Assembly (NCBI RefSeq): GCF_900094795.1
Contig: NZ_FMBC01000002.1
Span: forward strand, 1-64,000
Reading direction: 5' to 3'
From: Kosakonia oryziphila
GTDB lineage: Bacteria; Pseudomonadota; Gammaproteobacteria; Enterobacterales; Enterobacteriaceae
Length of the DNA stretch: 64,000 bases
A program made the translations under genes and the position numbers. Below the pieces are notes generated by a model. That model was not told the DNA's origin. It saw only the letters and a list, made by a program, of their open reading frames with translations, and did not search any database. This document shows, in pieces, positions 30,953-42,600 of this stretch (the stretch's first letter is position 1; each line of letters opens with the position of its first letter).

Positions 30953-33556
30953 TCACGTCGTTGGTTGCTGCACGGCCATATTCCGCGCCGGACGACGCGG
31001 AATAAATGACACCACCCAGGCCACCAGATCGGTGAATGAGCGGAAAATCACTTTGACGGACGGCGGAGCAAATTCCGCGAGATGGCGATAGCCACGGAAA
31101 CCCAGTTTCAAAATATCAAACAGACTTTCCAGAGGCTTATCTTCCGGGAAGCTGTCCTGCCACAGCGCCCACGTATCTGCACGGGCAAAGGTACACTGCA
31201 CAAAATCGATATGTTGTTTGGTGGTGAGCGGCATCAGTTGCAGGCCGACCTCATTGCCAATGACGCGCGCTACCATAGTCGGAAATGCATACTCATGCTG
31301 GCCGCGCTTCAATAGCAGGTTTACTTTCTGCCCTTCCAGCACCTGCGCCTGGCCATTAATCTTGATGCCCAGGCCGCCGTCGGAGAAGTCATGGACGGTA
31401 CAGGAGAAAAGATGCCCATCTTCACGAGCAATGGCCGCTGGCATGGAGATTTCGACACGGTGCGCGCGGCGCACCTGTTTGCTTTCGACCGATACCGCTA
31501 CCGCGCCACCAAGAACAACCATGTTGTAGAACACCCAGACCATGCTGACGAACACAGTGAGTACTTCGTTCTCCGGGCCGTAGAAATAGCGCCAGATCCC
31601 CACCAGCACGCCCGCCAGGTTAAGCAGTACCAGGAAGATGTAAGGGCGAGAGATCACCCAATCCACATACTCCTCTTTCACCAGCCCGCCTTTGGCGGTG
31701 ACGTTAAACTTACCTTTGTGCGGGTTGAACAGCGCCACCAGTGTAGGCGGCGCGATATACCATGCCAGCACCGTTTCGTAGATCTCGCTCCAGAAAGAGT
31801 GGCGATATTTCCCCTGAATCTTCGAGTTAGTCAGGCTGGCGTGAATCATGTGCGGCAGCACGAACAGGGCGATCATCAGCGCCGGAGCGTAAATGATGTA
31901 GGCATGCAACAGCAGAAACGCCAGTGGCGCAGTCAGAAAGATCAACCGCGGGATACCCGATAAGAAGTGGAGCATGGCGTTGGCGTAACACAAACGCTGC
32001 GGCAGTTTCAGCCCTTTACCAAGCAGCGGGTTGTCGAGGCGAAAAATCTGCACCATGCCACGCGCCCAGCGAATACGCTGACCAATGTGCGCCGAAAGGC
32101 TCTCGGTTGCCAGCCCTGCCGCCTGCGGAATACGCATATACGCAGAGGTATGCCCCAGGCGGTGTAAACGCAGCGAGGTATGAGCATCTTCGGTGACGGT
32201 TTCCACCGCAATCCCACCAATCTGGTCCAGTGGCCCACGACGAATAACCGCGCAGGAGCCGCAAAAGAAAGTGGCATCCCACATGTCGTTGCCATCTTGT
32301 ACCAGACCATAGAACAACGTGCCTTCGTTAGGCGTTTTACGAAAGCGTCCGAGGTTACGTTCAAACGGATCCGGCGAGAAAAAGTGGTGTGGCGTCTGCA
32401 TCATTGCCAGCTTTTTCTCTTTCAGGAACCAGCCCATTGTCATTTGCAGGAAAGAGCGCGTCGGAACGTGGTCGCAGTCGAAAATCGAGACAAACTCGCT
32501 CTTCGCATATTTCAGCGCGTTATTAATGTTCCCGGCTTTCGCATGCTCATGCGTCGTGCGGGCGATATACTCCACGCCCACCATACTGGCGAACTGGCGA
32601 AACTCTTCGCGGCCGCCATCATCAAGGATCCAGATTTTGAGTTTGTCTTTCGGCCAGTCGATACCGAGCGACGCGTAAATGGTGTTTTTCACCACGTTGA
32701 GATCTTCGTTATAGGTCGGTACGAAGATATCCACCGACGGCCACAACGACATATCTTTCGGTAATGGCACCGGCTGGCGGTTCAGCGGCCAGGCAACCTG
32801 GAAATAGCCCAGCACCAGCACTATCCAGGCGTAAGTTTCGGCGAACAGCAACACCAGGCCACACACCAGGCTGACCGGATCGTCCCAGTTGAGGGTGGAG
32901 GTATAGCGCCACCAGATATAGCGACAAGAGACAGTCAGCGACAGCACAATCAGCATCAGCGCTGAAAAGCGTCCCGGAATGCGCCGCACCAGCAGCGCAA
33001 CGCCCCACAGCAGCAGCAGGAAAACGAACTGCGACAGCGGGTTAAACGGCTGTGTAATACACAACAGGGCGAGGATCAGCGAAAACACCACAATGACGCC
33101 TAAAATCAAGCGCCGCAGATGCGGGCTGAGATGACCAAGCTCTTTTTTGTGATCGAGATAACCCGAGCGATGCGTCACGCGCTCCGGCAAGGTATCAAGC
33201 CAGTGATTCCAGCGCCCACGCAACGCGCGGATATGGGCCAAGCGTTGACGCCGCGCCGATTTCGGTGGCCCCCAGGGTAATGTCACCAGCAACCACAGGC
33301 TTTGCAGCAGATAGCGCGCAGGATCAAGCGGGCGTGGTCTGTCAGGATCGATATGCGGAAACCAGTACTGCTGCTGCGCCCGCAACTGCTGCCAGCGCGG
33401 ATGCTCAAGCGGGATAAACAGCCAGCCCAGGATAACCCAGAAGCAGCCAGAGGCCGCGCTGAACTACGACGCGCCATGCTGGCGATAGTGCTGATAGCGC
33501 GCGCGTAAGCGTGCGCTGACCGGCGGGATCAGCAGCCAGGTAGCCGGGCCGCTCAT
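30953..33556 (-). pseudogene. bcsA: Cellulose synthase catalytic subunit BcsA (operon I) with an in-frame amber codon
   Basis: Family-2 glycosyltransferase that polymerises UDP-glucose. The natural start at 33556 overlaps the bcsQ stop (ATGA) and reads MSGPATWLLIPPVSARLR, like E. coli BcsA. Codon 31 (33464–33466, complement CTA) is TAG, between GAS and FSAASGCFW, where E. coli has a sense codon. The frame then runs open to 30953, about 867 codons in all. It has DDGG, FDCDHV, TEDAH and QRIRW motifs and a PilZ domain (QVRRAHR, DFSDGG). The remainder could start only at a TTG at 33385 without a clear ribosome site, losing 57 residues. Either the gene is disrupted or there is a base-call error. 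Confidence 0.85.
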
Positions 33557-34311
33557 GTCAGGTTCCTCTCTCGCTTGTCACCTTCGCGTGGCTGCGCGCA
33601 ATGCAGCAGGCACCAGTTCGCCAGCGTTACCATCTCTTCTGCGGCCAGCGAATCGCTGCGGTATTCACCCAGGGGTTGTTTCGATGCCAGACACTCCGCC
33701 AGCGCTTCATCACGATGGATAGTAGTCGGTAGGATACGCGTCTGGCTTTGCAGCCAGACCTGCCAAAGATCGTCTTGTAACTGGCTGCCGATCCGCAGGT
33801 CGTTAATCAGAATATGCGACCCCGCAGGTAACCGCTGCTGATGCAGACGGATATGGCAATTAATATCGGGTTTGATAATGGTGAAAATATGATCGCACAC
33901 GGCGACGAATTGCCGCGTCAACGGTGAAAAACCGTACGGTAGATCGATGAGCACCCAGTGATACTGTTGCTGCGTTTTTAACGCCTGTAAAAGAGAAGCA
34001 GGCTGGTTTAACGCGTCAAGTTGATCAATAGAATCCCACTCGCTCGCTGTGAGTTGACCGAACGGCAATATATCCAGTTGCGAGGTGTAGCGCATACCGG
34101 CATCGCGCCAGTCCTGGCCATCAAGTACTGAGCGCGCCCAGCCGCCACGGCTGGCAAAATCGACATTAAATGACAGCCGCAGAAGATTGTCGGGACAGGC
34201 ATCAATAACCAGCACCGACTCGCCTAATAATTGCAATGACCAGGCCAGAGCCGCTGTAATCGATGTTGTTCCCACACCGCCACGGATCCCTTGTAACCCC
34301 AGAATGGTCAT
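33553..34311 (-). CDS. bcsQ: Cellulose biosynthesis ATPase BcsQ (operon I)
   Basis: MinD/ParA-like P-loop protein of 252 residues that, with BcsR, is needed for E. coli-type cellulose secretion and polar localisation. The deviant Walker A is GIRGGVGTTSITAAL, lacking the usual Lys at the end as in E. coli BcsQ, and the Walker A′ segment is VLVIDACPDNLL. It is intact here, unlike the K-12 gene. It starts 14 bp after bcsR and overlaps bcsA by four bases. Confidence 0.96.
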   Translation of the reverse strand: MTILGLQGIRGGVGTTSITAALAWSLQLLGESVLVIDACPDNLLRLSFNVDFASRGGWARSVLDGQDWRDAGMRYTSQLDILPFGQLTASEWDSIDQLDALNQPASLLQALKTQQQYHWVLIDLPYGFSPLTRQFVAVCDHIFTIIKPDINCHIRLHQQRLPAGSHILINDLRIGSQLQDDLWQVWLQSQTRILPTTIHRDEALAECLASKQPLGEYRSDSLAAEEMVTLANWCLLHCAQPREGDKRERNLT

Positions 34312-34325
34312 CTACAGTTGCCTTC

Positions 34326-34514
34326 TTATTGTTGACGGGATAATTCAGCCAGCAGTGGCCAGCGTTTAATAGCTGCTGCCAACTGTTCTCGCTGGGAAAT
34401 ATCGGCGTAATCTATTTCGGGTAGTGAAAAGGCCTTACTCAGCGCCAAAAAATCATTTTGGAATGTATAACCCAGGGTTGGGTCTGCTTGCGTTTTGGGT
34501 TCATCATTATGCAT
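34326..34514 (-). CDS. bcsR: Cellulose biosynthesis small protein BcsR
   Basis: Protein of 62 residues, MHNDEPKTQADPTLGY onwards, matching E. coli BcsR over its full length, including FQNDFLALSKAFSLPEIDYADISQREQL. It forms a complex with BcsQ (and BcsE) beneath the synthase. The start at 34514 gives the family's length; an upstream extension to 34580 in the same frame lacks similarity. It is the first gene of operon I. Confidence 0.93.
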   Translation of the reverse strand: MHNDEPKTQADPTLGYTFQNDFLALSKAFSLPEIDYADISQREQLAAAIKRWPLLAELSRQQ

Positions 34515-34682
34515 TGTATTGTGGCCCAATCTATTTGAATAGAAAGATTGTAGCAAGGCATCATGGCCGATAAAACGCATTTACATGCTAAAACTGATAT
34601 TCTTTAATTTCAATCTTATGTTTATTTTTTAGTTTTCGCTAGTAAACTGAGATACAAACAAATTTGTTTCAAGAGGGACATC
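34515..34682. promoter_or_regulatory. Divergent promoter region of bcsR and bcsE
   Basis: 168 bp of AT-rich sequence between the divergent starts of bcsR and bcsE, so it must carry both promoters. For bcsE, AGAGGG at about 34672 precedes the GTG at 34683. I could not assign convincing −35/−10 boxes. Confidence 0.6.
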
Positions 34683-36242
34683 GTGAACCCCATATTTTCT
34701 ATTGGCATTCGGTCTTTATGGGACGAACTGCGTCATATGCCTACGGGCGGTGTCTGGTGGCTAAATACCGATCGCGAAAATGACGCATTTAGCCTTCTGA
34801 ATCAAACTATTGCACAGCAAGATGCCGATGCAAACGTCGCGGTCATCGGTATGGATCACGATCTACAGAACATTCTTAAACTGAATAAACATCACGGCCC
34901 CAAAATAATCCATCTATTTTCCATGCCAAACCAGAGCAAAAGTCTATACTTTTTCTCCCGAGATTTACTTTGCACTATTGAACCTGAGAATTATTTACTT
35001 CTACTGCTCTGTGCTAATAATGCCTGGCAGAATGTTCCTGGTCACCGTATACATCAATGGTTAGAAAAAACTCATGCGTGGGCGAAATATCATAACTGCA
35101 CCTTGCTTGTTATTAATCCTGGCAGCAACAATGACAAACAAGCCTCGATTTTAATGAGTGAATATCGCTCACTATTTGGTCTGGCAAGTTTACGCTATCA
35201 AAATGGTATGCATCTTTACGATATCGCCTGGTGGTGTAATGAAAAAGGGATAAGCGCCAGGCAGCAACTGGTTCTCCATCACCATGACGACCAGTGGCAA
35301 TTAGCGAAGCAGGAAGAAACCGCCGTACAACCGCGCAGCGATGAAAAAAGAATATTAAGTAATGTGGCGGTTCTGGAAGGTGCACCACCGCTTTCCGAAT
35401 ACTGGTCTTTATTTAAAACAAACGAAGCCCTGTTTGAAGAAGCCCGCTCAAGCCAGGCGGCAACGCTGATTTTCTCCCTGGCGCAAAACAACCAGATAGA
35501 CAGCATAGCCCGCCAGGTACATACCCTGCGTCGTCAGCGCGGCAGCGGTTTAAAAATTATCGTCCGTGAAAGTCAGGCCAGCCTGCGCGCAACTGATGAG
35601 CGATTGTTGCTTGGCTGCGGCGCGAACATGGTTGTTCCCTGGAACGCACCGCTGTCGCGCTGCCTGACGCTGATTGAAAGCGTGCAGGGACAACAATTCA
35701 ACCGGCTGGTGCCGGAAGATATAACCTCCCTGCTTTCCATGACCCAGCCTCTGAAGCTGCGTGGTTACCAGCCGTGGGATATCTTCTGCGATGCGATAAG
35801 CAATATGGTCAATAACCAACTGCTGCCGCCGGATGGCAAAGGGGTGATGGTTGCGCTGCGCCCGGTACCGGGTATTCGCGTCGAGCAGGCACTTACCCTC
35901 TGTCGCCCTAACCGCATGGGGGATATCGTCAGCATGAGCGATAACCGACTGGTGCTCTTTTTGTCCTTTTGCCGGGTCAACGACCTTGATACTGCCCTGA
36001 ACCATATTTTCCCGTTGCCGACGACCGACATCTTCTCAAACCGAATGGTGTGGTTTGAAGATAATCAGATCGCCGCAGAGCTGATGCAAATGCGGACGCT
36101 GACGGCGGAAAAACTGCCTGAACCGCTGCCTGATACTGCCAAAACGAAGAGAGTCATTAATGTCGAACATGACGGTACTGGCTGGCGTCGTATTCCGGAG
36201 CCTTACCGCTTATTCAGTGACACCACGGAGCGCACATCATGA
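34683..36242 (+). CDS. bcsE: c-di-GMP-binding protein BcsE
   Basis: Cytoplasmic protein of 519 residues (former DUF2819/GIL domain) that binds c-di-GMP and boosts cellulose output. The RxGD binding motif is visible as RMGD in [12 protein letters not shown]. The sequence follows E. coli BcsE from [19 protein letters not shown] onwards. The start is GTG; where E. coli has an ATG three codons upstream this sequence has AAG, so GTG is the best choice. The stop overlaps the bcsF start (ATGATG). Confidence 0.95.
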   Translation: MNPIFSIGIRSLWDELRHMPTGGVWWLNTDRENDAFSLLNQTIAQQDADANVAVIGMDHDLQNILKLNKHHGPKIIHLFSMPNQSKSLYFFSRDLLCTIEPENYLLLLLCANNAWQNVPGHRIHQWLEKTHAWAKYHNCTLLVINPGSNNDKQASILMSEYRSLFGLASLRYQNGMHLYDIAWWCNEKGISARQQLVLHHHDDQWQLAKQEETAVQPRSDEKRILSNVAVLEGAPPLSEYWSLFKTNEALFEEARSSQAATLIFSLAQNNQIDSIARQVHTLRRQRGSGLKIIVRESQASLRATDERLLLGCGANMVVPWNAPLSRCLTLIESVQGQQFNRLVPEDITSLLSMTQPLKLRGYQPWDIFCDAISNMVNNQLLPPDGKGVMVALRPVPGIRVEQALTLCRPNRMGDIVSMSDNRLVLFLSFCRVNDLDTALNHIFPLPTTDIFSNRMVWFEDNQIAAELMQMRTLTAEKLPEPLPDTAKTKRVINVEHDGTGWRRIPEPYRLFSDTTERTS

Positions 36243-36436
36243 TGTCAGTTAGCGATATCGTTCAGCTTATCGTCTTCTGTGCGCTAATCTTTTTCCCACT
36301 GGGCTACCTTGCGCGCCACTGGATACGCCCTATCCGGTCCGCGTTTCGGATCTTATTTACCAGACCTCGCTATGTAAAACCGGCAGGAATGTTGCGCCGG
36401 GAATCGTTCGTCAAGGCAGACCGCAAACATGACTAA
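36239..36436 (+). CDS. bcsF: Small membrane protein BcsF
   Basis: Protein of 65 residues with one transmembrane helix ([20 protein letters not shown], about residues 6–25) and a basic tail containing [14 protein letters not shown], as in E. coli BcsF. It recruits BcsE to the synthase and works with BcsG. It overlaps bcsE by four bases and bcsG by eight, so the three are translationally coupled. Confidence 0.95.
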   Translation: MMSVSDIVQLIVFCALIFFPLGYLARHWIRPIRSAFRILFTRPRYVKPAGMLRRESFVKADRKHD

Positions 36437-38108
36437 TTCATCTACGACCACTGAAACGCCTTTGCCGCTGTGGCAATACTGGCGCGGGCTCTCCGGCTGG
36501 AATTTCTATTTTCTGCTGAAATTCGGTTTGTTATGGGCGGGCTACCTTAACTTTCATCCACTGCTGAACCTGGTATTTATGGCATTCCTGCTGATGCCGT
36601 TGCCGCGCGTGAAGTTACATCGTCTGCGTCACTGGGTCGCACTGCCAATTGGTTTTGCTCTCTTCTGGCATGACACCTGGCTGCCCGGCCCAGAAAGTAT
36701 TATGAGTCAGGGCTCGCAGGTTGCGGGTTTCAGCGCCGACTATCTGCTTGATCTGGTGACCCGTTTTATCAACTGGCAAATGATCGGCGGGGTGTTTGTC
36801 CTGCTGGTGGCGTGGCTGTTTTTGTCGCAGTGGATCCGCGTTACCGTGTTTGTCGTCGCCATTATGATCTGGCTGAATGTGCTGACCCTGACCGGGCCGG
36901 CATTTAACTTATGGCCTGGCGGCCAGCCAACCACCACAGTCGCAACGACCGGCGGCGCTGCGGCTGCAACCGTCGCGGCGGCAAGCGGTACCCCGGTAGT
37001 GGGCGATATGCCGGCGCAAACCGCGCCGCCGACCTCGGACAACCTGAATGCTTATCTTGCCAGTTTTTACGCCTCGGAAGAGAAGCGCCAGAGCACTTTC
37101 CCGGCTCAGCTTCCCGCTGACGCCCAGCCGTTTGACCTGCTGATCATCAATATCTGTTCTCTCTCCTGGGACGATGTCGAAGCGGCAGGGTTAATGTCGC
37201 ACCCACTGTGGTCGCATTTCGACATTGTATTTAAACACTTCAATTCTGCTACTGCTTACAGCGGCCCGGCGGCGATTCGTTTGCTGCGCGCCAGTTGCGG
37301 CCAGTCGTCGCACAAAAACCTCTATCAGCAGGCTAATAACCAATGCTATCTGTTTGATAATCTGTCGAAACTTGGTTTTTCCCAGCAGTTGATGATGGAT
37401 CATAACGGCGAGTTTGGCGGCTTCCTGAAAGAGATCCGCGATAACGGTGGCGTGCAGGTACCGTTGATGGCTCAGTCTGGCCTGACGCCTGTGCTGCTCT
37501 CTTTTGATGGTTCACCGGTCTATGACGATACCGCCGTGCTGAACCGCTGGATGGAGTCGGATAGTTTCAAACAGGGGCAGCGCACTGCAACCTTCTATAA
37601 TTTGCTGACGCTGCACGACGGGAACCACTATCCGGGGGATCGTAAAACGGCGGATTACAAGCTACGCGCGCAGAAACTGTTTGATGAGCTGGATACCTTC
37701 TTCACGCAGCTGGAAAAATCCGGGCGTAAAGTGATGGTGGTGCTGGTGCCGGAACACGGGGCGGCGCTGAGGGGCGACAAAATGCAGGTTTCCGGCCTGC
37801 GTGATATTCCAAGCCCGTCAATTACCAACGTACCGACAGCGATTAAATTCTTCGGCATGAAAGCGCCGCATCAGGGCGCGCCGATTGAGATTAACCAACC
37901 AAGCAGCTTCCTGGCGATATCAGAACTGGTGACGCGCGTGCTGGATGGCAAAATCTTCGCCGAGGACAGCGTCAACTGGCAGCAACTCACCAGTAATCTG
38001 CCGCAAACGGCGCCGGTTTCTGAAAACGCCAACGCCATTGTATTGCAGTACCAGAACAAGCCATATGTTCGCCTGAACGGTGGCGACTGGGTACCGTATC
38101 CGCAGTAG
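36429..38108 (+). CDS. bcsG: Cellulose phosphoethanolamine transferase BcsG
   Basis: Inner-membrane enzyme of 559 residues: about five N-terminal helices (to about residue 160), an Ala/Thr/Pro-rich linker, then a periplasmic alkaline-phosphatase-like domain that puts phosphoethanolamine on cellulose. The nucleophile Ser lies in [21 protein letters not shown], and the metal-binding segment [11 protein letters not shown] is present. If BcsA of operon I is lost, its substrate would have to come from operon II; that is an inference. Confidence 0.96.
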   Translation: MTNSSTTTETPLPLWQYWRGLSGWNFYFLLKFGLLWAGYLNFHPLLNLVFMAFLLMPLPRVKLHRLRHWVALPIGFALFWHDTWLPGPESIMSQGSQVAGFSADYLLDLVTRFINWQMIGGVFVLLVAWLFLSQWIRVTVFVVAIMIWLNVLTLTGPAFNLWPGGQPTTTVATTGGAAAATVAAASGTPVVGDMPAQTAPPTSDNLNAYLASFYASEEKRQSTFPAQLPADAQPFDLLIINICSLSWDDVEAAGLMSHPLWSHFDIVFKHFNSATAYSGPAAIRLLRASCGQSSHKNLYQQANNQCYLFDNLSKLGFSQQLMMDHNGEFGGFLKEIRDNGGVQVPLMAQSGLTPVLLSFDGSPVYDDTAVLNRWMESDSFKQGQRTATFYNLLTLHDGNHYPGDRKTADYKLRAQKLFDELDTFFTQLEKSGRKVMVVLVPEHGAALRGDKMQVSGLRDIPSPSITNVPTAIKFFGMKAPHQGAPIEINQPSSFLAISELVTRVLDGKIFAEDSVNWQQLTSNLPQTAPVSENANAIVLQYQNKPYVRLNGGDWVPYPQ

Positions 38109-38116
38109 CGTCCTGC

Positions 38117-38140
38117 GCCCTCTCCCGCCAGGGAGAGGGC
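38117..38140. terminator. Strong hairpin between bcsG and the second operon
   Basis: GCCCTCTCCC (38117–38126) and GGGAGAGGGC (38131–38140) form a perfect 10-bp stem with a 4-base loop (GCCA). It lies between bcsG and the convergent end of the second bcs operon. No T-run follows on either strand, so termination is likely but not certain. Confidence 0.6.
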
Positions 38141-38147
38141 CAATTGG

Positions 38148-39143
38148 TTAGCGCTGTTGCGCCAGCCACACCAGCATCTTCAGGCTGGCAGAGTAGTAAT
38201 CATCCTGCGCGGTGATTTGCGGCTCGGCCAGTCGTTCTCCCAGCGTTAAATCACGTACCGCCAGCAGCCCGTCGTTCATCATATAAGGCGCTGTTTCGTT
38301 GGTCGTCACATTCACCCAGGCAGGCGTCTGATTGCGGTTAAAGCCTTGCCACCAGTTACGCCACGGCGTCAACAGCGCGCTTTGCGGATCCTGCCAACTG
38401 ACATACAGCGGAATACGGATAGCGTCATAACTCATGCGCGGCGGCCACTCTTTTGCCGGGGAAAGCCTGCCATCCGCCGCCAGCGAAACCCAGTCTGTCG
38501 GGAGCTGCGCTTTACCAAAGCGCATTTTTCCCAGCAGTTTTTGCCCGTCGGTGATCAAATCGCGCCACACCACCTGGTGGCTCCGTTTCGCGAAATCCTG
38601 CCACGCAGGGAAGATGAAATAGGCGGGGTTCAGGTTCACATAGGTGTTGAGATTGAAGCCGTTCGCGCCCGGCAGCATCACGCGGTAACCGGCATAACTC
38701 ACCACAGTATGTTTCAGCACGGCCTGTGTGATAGCGTCTGACGCGCTGGTATAAGCCGGAACATTCCAGCGCTGCCCCGCTTTCAGTAGCGCCCAGGCCA
38801 GCAGAACATCGCCATCTGTCGCATCGTTTTTATCGGCAACAGGGTCGGCTTCCACCGGGTTATAACGCCAGAAAAACAGGCCGTTATCTTTATTCCTCAG
38901 GGTCTTATTCGTCCAGTTCCATATGCTGTCAAAGGCCGCTCTGTCATCACTGGCCACCGCCATCAACATGGCGTAACCCTGGCCTTCAGTATGGGAAACG
39001 TTTTTATTGCCAGTATCGACGACGCGCCCATCCGGCATCAAAAAACGAGCTTTATAACTATCCCAGGCCGCAGAAGCCTGGGAAAATGACGTAAATAACA
39101 GACTCACCATCACCACCAGTGCGGCGAATACGCGCTTCAACAT
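38148..39143 (-). CDS. bcsZ: Periplasmic cellulase BcsZ (operon II)
   Basis: GH8 endoglucanase of 331 residues from MLKRVFAALVVMVSLLFTSF. That is a signal peptide; the frame is open further upstream, but this is only the bcsD gene read in another frame. The acid Glu is in SHTEGQGYAMLMAV and the GH8 signature is ATDGDVLLAWALLKAG. The base Asp lies in MSYDAIRIPLY. It is distinct from the operon I copy and closer in type to the Komagataeibacter/Dickeya BcsZ. It is last in operon II, after bcsD. Confidence 0.95.
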   Translation of the reverse strand: MLKRVFAALVVMVSLLFTSFSQASAAWDSYKARFLMPDGRVVDTGNKNVSHTEGQGYAMLMAVASDDRAAFDSIWNWTNKTLRNKDNGLFFWRYNPVEADPVADKNDATDGDVLLAWALLKAGQRWNVPAYTSASDAITQAVLKHTVVSYAGYRVMLPGANGFNLNTYVNLNPAYFIFPAWQDFAKRSHQVVWRDLITDGQKLLGKMRFGKAQLPTDWVSLAADGRLSPAKEWPPRMSYDAIRIPLYVSWQDPQSALLTPWRNWWQGFNRNQTPAWVNVTTNETAPYMMNDGLLAVRDLTLGERLAEPQITAQDDYYSASLKMLVWLAQQR

Positions 39144-39147
39144 GGAA

Positions 39148-39630
39148 TTACTCACTTGGGTTAGCGTAACGGAAGAGAACATCCGACACAGAATAGAGCC
39201 TTTCATGGGTAAAAACGAGACTTGTCGCGCCGCCCTGCTCCCGCATCCAGCGGGTATATAGTCCCTCAAGCACGGCGCAAAAAGCAAAGCACCAGCGGGT
39301 CCGGTGCGCTTCTTCCCGCGCGACCGGCAAACCCTGATGATGAAATGCCAGCCCATCATCACGGGTGTCGATATCGATAAAACCCCAGTTAAATAGCGCC
39401 AGTTGCGCATTGATATTGGCTTCCAGTTCGCCCACGGTTTCCGACGGCGGAAGCGGCGTGCGTTCCGCCATTGCATCGCCCATCTGTCGCAGGAACGGCA
39501 GACTTTCTGCTTCACCGACGTTGCTTACCATGCCGTCAATCATTACGCTCAGCAGATCGAACCAGCCCGGCGCCGTTTGCTGCTGCTGAAACCACGAGAG
39601 CAACGGCGTATCAGAAGTGTGTGTCATCAT
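39148..39630 (-). CDS. bcsD: Cellulose crystallisation subunit BcsD
   Basis: Protein of about 160 residues related to Komagataeibacter BcsD, the periplasmic ring that bundles glucan chains. The recognisable parts are IDGMVSNVGEAESLPFLRQMGDAMAER, EANINAQLALFNWGFIDID and VLEGLYTRWMREQGG. Two adjacent ATG codons (39630 and 39627) follow AGGAGACAA. The first overlaps the bcsC stop. BcsD is the marker of class I bcs operons and is absent from E. coli-type operons. Confidence 0.92.
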   Translation of the reverse strand: MMTHTSDTPLLSWFQQQQTAPGWFDLLSVMIDGMVSNVGEAESLPFLRQMGDAMAERTPLPPSETVGELEANINAQLALFNWGFIDIDTRDDGLAFHHQGLPVAREEAHRTRWCFAFCAVLEGLYTRWMREQGGATSLVFTHERLYSVSDVLFRYANPSE

Positions 39631-42600
39631 TTGTCTCCTAACATGTACCGGAGCCAAATCCCGGCGGTGCTTTCGTTATAATTGCCGAAGGTGTCGTAGC
39701 CGACTCTGCCACCCACCGTCATATTTTTATTCACGTTGTAATCCAGCCCCGCATGGAAATTGTAGCCGATACCGTTTTGCGAAGTACCCCGGTACTGCGC
39801 CTCTTTAATAAAACCCAGATTCGCCAGTTGCTGGAGCATCTTCTGTGCCTCAGGCTCGGTCGGGAAATAGTCGCTTTTATCCTGGGTATAAGACTGATAA
39901 CCCACAGCGCCGCCAATACTTAGCTTCCAGTTATCGATTTTCTGCGAAAGATCGACCGGTAAAGAGACGCTGACATAGTTCTGCGGGCTGAAGTAACCGC
40001 CCTGGCCGTAGGTGAAATAGCTGAGGTTTTTCGAGAAATCCATCCAGCTCACGCTCAAACCGGTCTGCAACTGGCGGAAATCGTCGTGCCAAGGGCGTAA
40101 ATAGACCCCGGCGTTGGCGTTCATGCTGGTGTTACTGGCAACGTCCGTTCCGAGATAGCTGTAACCCCCACCGCCGATGTAAAACCCGGCATCGCCATCA
40201 TCGTAACTTAACTGTACCGATCCGCCGTTTTTGGTGACCTGCCCCCAGCGCTGACCGGAGTATTTATCCTGTAGCCCGACATACGATAGCAGGCTGTCGG
40301 TGATCGCGCGGCGCTCGCCGGTAAAGATCAGCGTCAGGTAGTTGGTCAGTTTCGGCGACCACTTCACGCCGCCCACCAGCGAAGTAAGATCCTGCCCGAG
40401 CGGCGTACTGCCGATATCCAGCTTGTAGCTATCGCCGCTGAGCGCCATATTCAACTCCACACCGCTGGCATTTTGCGAATCGGTAGAGGCGTTAATCGCG
40501 TCGTTGTAATTCTTCTTGTAGTTCGATGCACTCAGGCTTTTCAGGCGGCTCGAACTCAATAAAGAGGTCAGGTTATTGTAACCCTCATCGGTAAACGGCG
40601 TTAGTTTGCTGGCATCGGCATAACGTGCCAGATCGGTAAATTTATCGCTGCCGTCCGTTGCCGTAGAGCTGTTGGCATTGCTGATAGAAGTGGCAATATT
40701 GCTCGCCGCATCCGCCAGCGGGTTTGAACCATAACGACGCCAGGCGTCTCCTGAAGCGCTACCGGAACTGAGGCTGACTGGCGTGGCAGTAAATTCAAAG
40801 CGTGCATCGCCGAACGGCGAGCTGGACCAGGTCAGCGGCGCTTTCGCTTCCGTTAACTTGCTGGTGCCGCTTTCCCCATCGCGACCGCGAATATCCACTT
40901 CACCTTGCAGCCACATTCCGGTTTTTTCGTTCATCTGCTGCATCATGTCATCCACCTGGCGCAGCGTACGGCTTTGCGCCGTTTCCACTGGCAGATCGGT
41001 ACGCATGGTGCCCGGCAGATTACTGCCCGGCTCTCGGGCGACCTGCGCCACTTGCCACGGTAACGTCTGCCCATACAGCGACTGTGGCGCAGCCGTGTCA
41101 GCCGTGGTTTTACTGGTGGTCATAAACGGATTATCAGCCAACAAAACACCACCAATTGTCGGCGTGGCCTCGCTGTTGGTTGACTCCAGCCCAACCAGCT
41201 TGCCGCGTGCGCTACGCAACAAAGTCATCGCCTGCTGATGGTTGCCCTTCGCCTCTTCCAGCCGCGCCAGCAACAGCAGGCGTTCCGGGGAACTGTTACT
41301 GTGCAGGCCATTCGCCAGCGTCTGTGCTTTATCAACGTTATTTTCCGCCAGCGCCACATCAATCGCGCCGACACGCGCGGCCTGATCGTCGCTGTCACGC
41401 GTCATCAGGTAGTCATACAGCACGCCCGCTTCTTTGTTCATTTTGCCGCTCTGGTAGAGACGGCCCATGGCGAACATCAAATCGGTATTCTGCGGATCGC
41501 TTTGCAACGCGCGAATCAGCTTGTCATAGGCGGCGGCATAGTTGCCCTGCTCGCGCAGACGATCGGCTTCATTAATCACATAACCGTTACGCACGCCCGC
41601 CAGCTGCGCCGGGGTGCTGCGCGCCTGCATCTCCGGGCTGGAAACAAACGTCTGCGCTTCCTGGTTCAGCCCGGCCTGATTCAGCACGGCAATTTGATCG
41701 GCGTAATCCCCGGCATTGCCCTGCACACCCTGCTGCATATTCGCCCGCACCAGCGAAACCGCTGTTGTCAGATCGCCGGTTTGCGCCAGCATTCGCGCCA
41801 GTTTTCCGGCATCAGCCGGGCTTTCCGGCGGCGTGCTGGCAAGCGCTTTCAGGGTATTCGACGCGGCAACAGTATTGCCCTGCGCCAGGTAACGATCGGC
41901 GGCCGCCATTTGCAGGTTGTAGTTCACCCGGCGGGCGAGATCGCGCGTCTGGCTGTTTTGCCCCGCAGGCGAGATCCGCGACAACAACGAGCTGGCCTGC
42001 TGCCAGCCGCCATTTTCACTGGCGAACAACGCAGCGGCATACAGGGAGCTGGCACCCGCGCCGCTGCTTTGCGCCGGAAGCATGACATTAGCCGCTTCAC
42101 TCTGCTGGCCGGATTGCTGTAATAACCGCGCCAGATCGAGACGCAACCACGGATCGTCCGGCAAGCGCTCAACGCCCTGACGCAACAGGACAATCGCCTG
42201 CGGTGTATTGCCGCTGGCGGCAAGTTGTTGCGCCTGGCGACGTAGCGGATCGCCCGGCGCACCAGTTACCACGCGCGGTTGTAGCTTCGCCTGCAAGCTG
42301 GCCGGTAAGGTTCGCAGTATGCTCTGGGCTTCTGCCGTCTTATTTTGATCGCGCAGAACGTAATAGAGGTTTTCGCGCGCCGGGGCATTCTGTGGCTGGT
42401 CGGTCAGAATAGCGCGCAGCGCCTGTTCCGCCTGTGCGTAATCTTTGTTCTGGCGTAACACATCAGCGCGAAACAGTTTTGCCGCCGTTCCCTGCTCGCC
42501 GCTCTGCTGCGCCAGCGGTGCAGATAAGGCCAACGCCTGGCTAACATTGCCCTCTTTCAGCGCCTGTTGCGCCTGCGCCAGTTGGCCGTAAAATGCCGCA

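Noticed and set aside
38148-39515. 455-residue version of the second BcsZ
   Set aside because: The first 124 residues are the bcsD gene read in another frame; the signal peptide start at 39143 is preferred.
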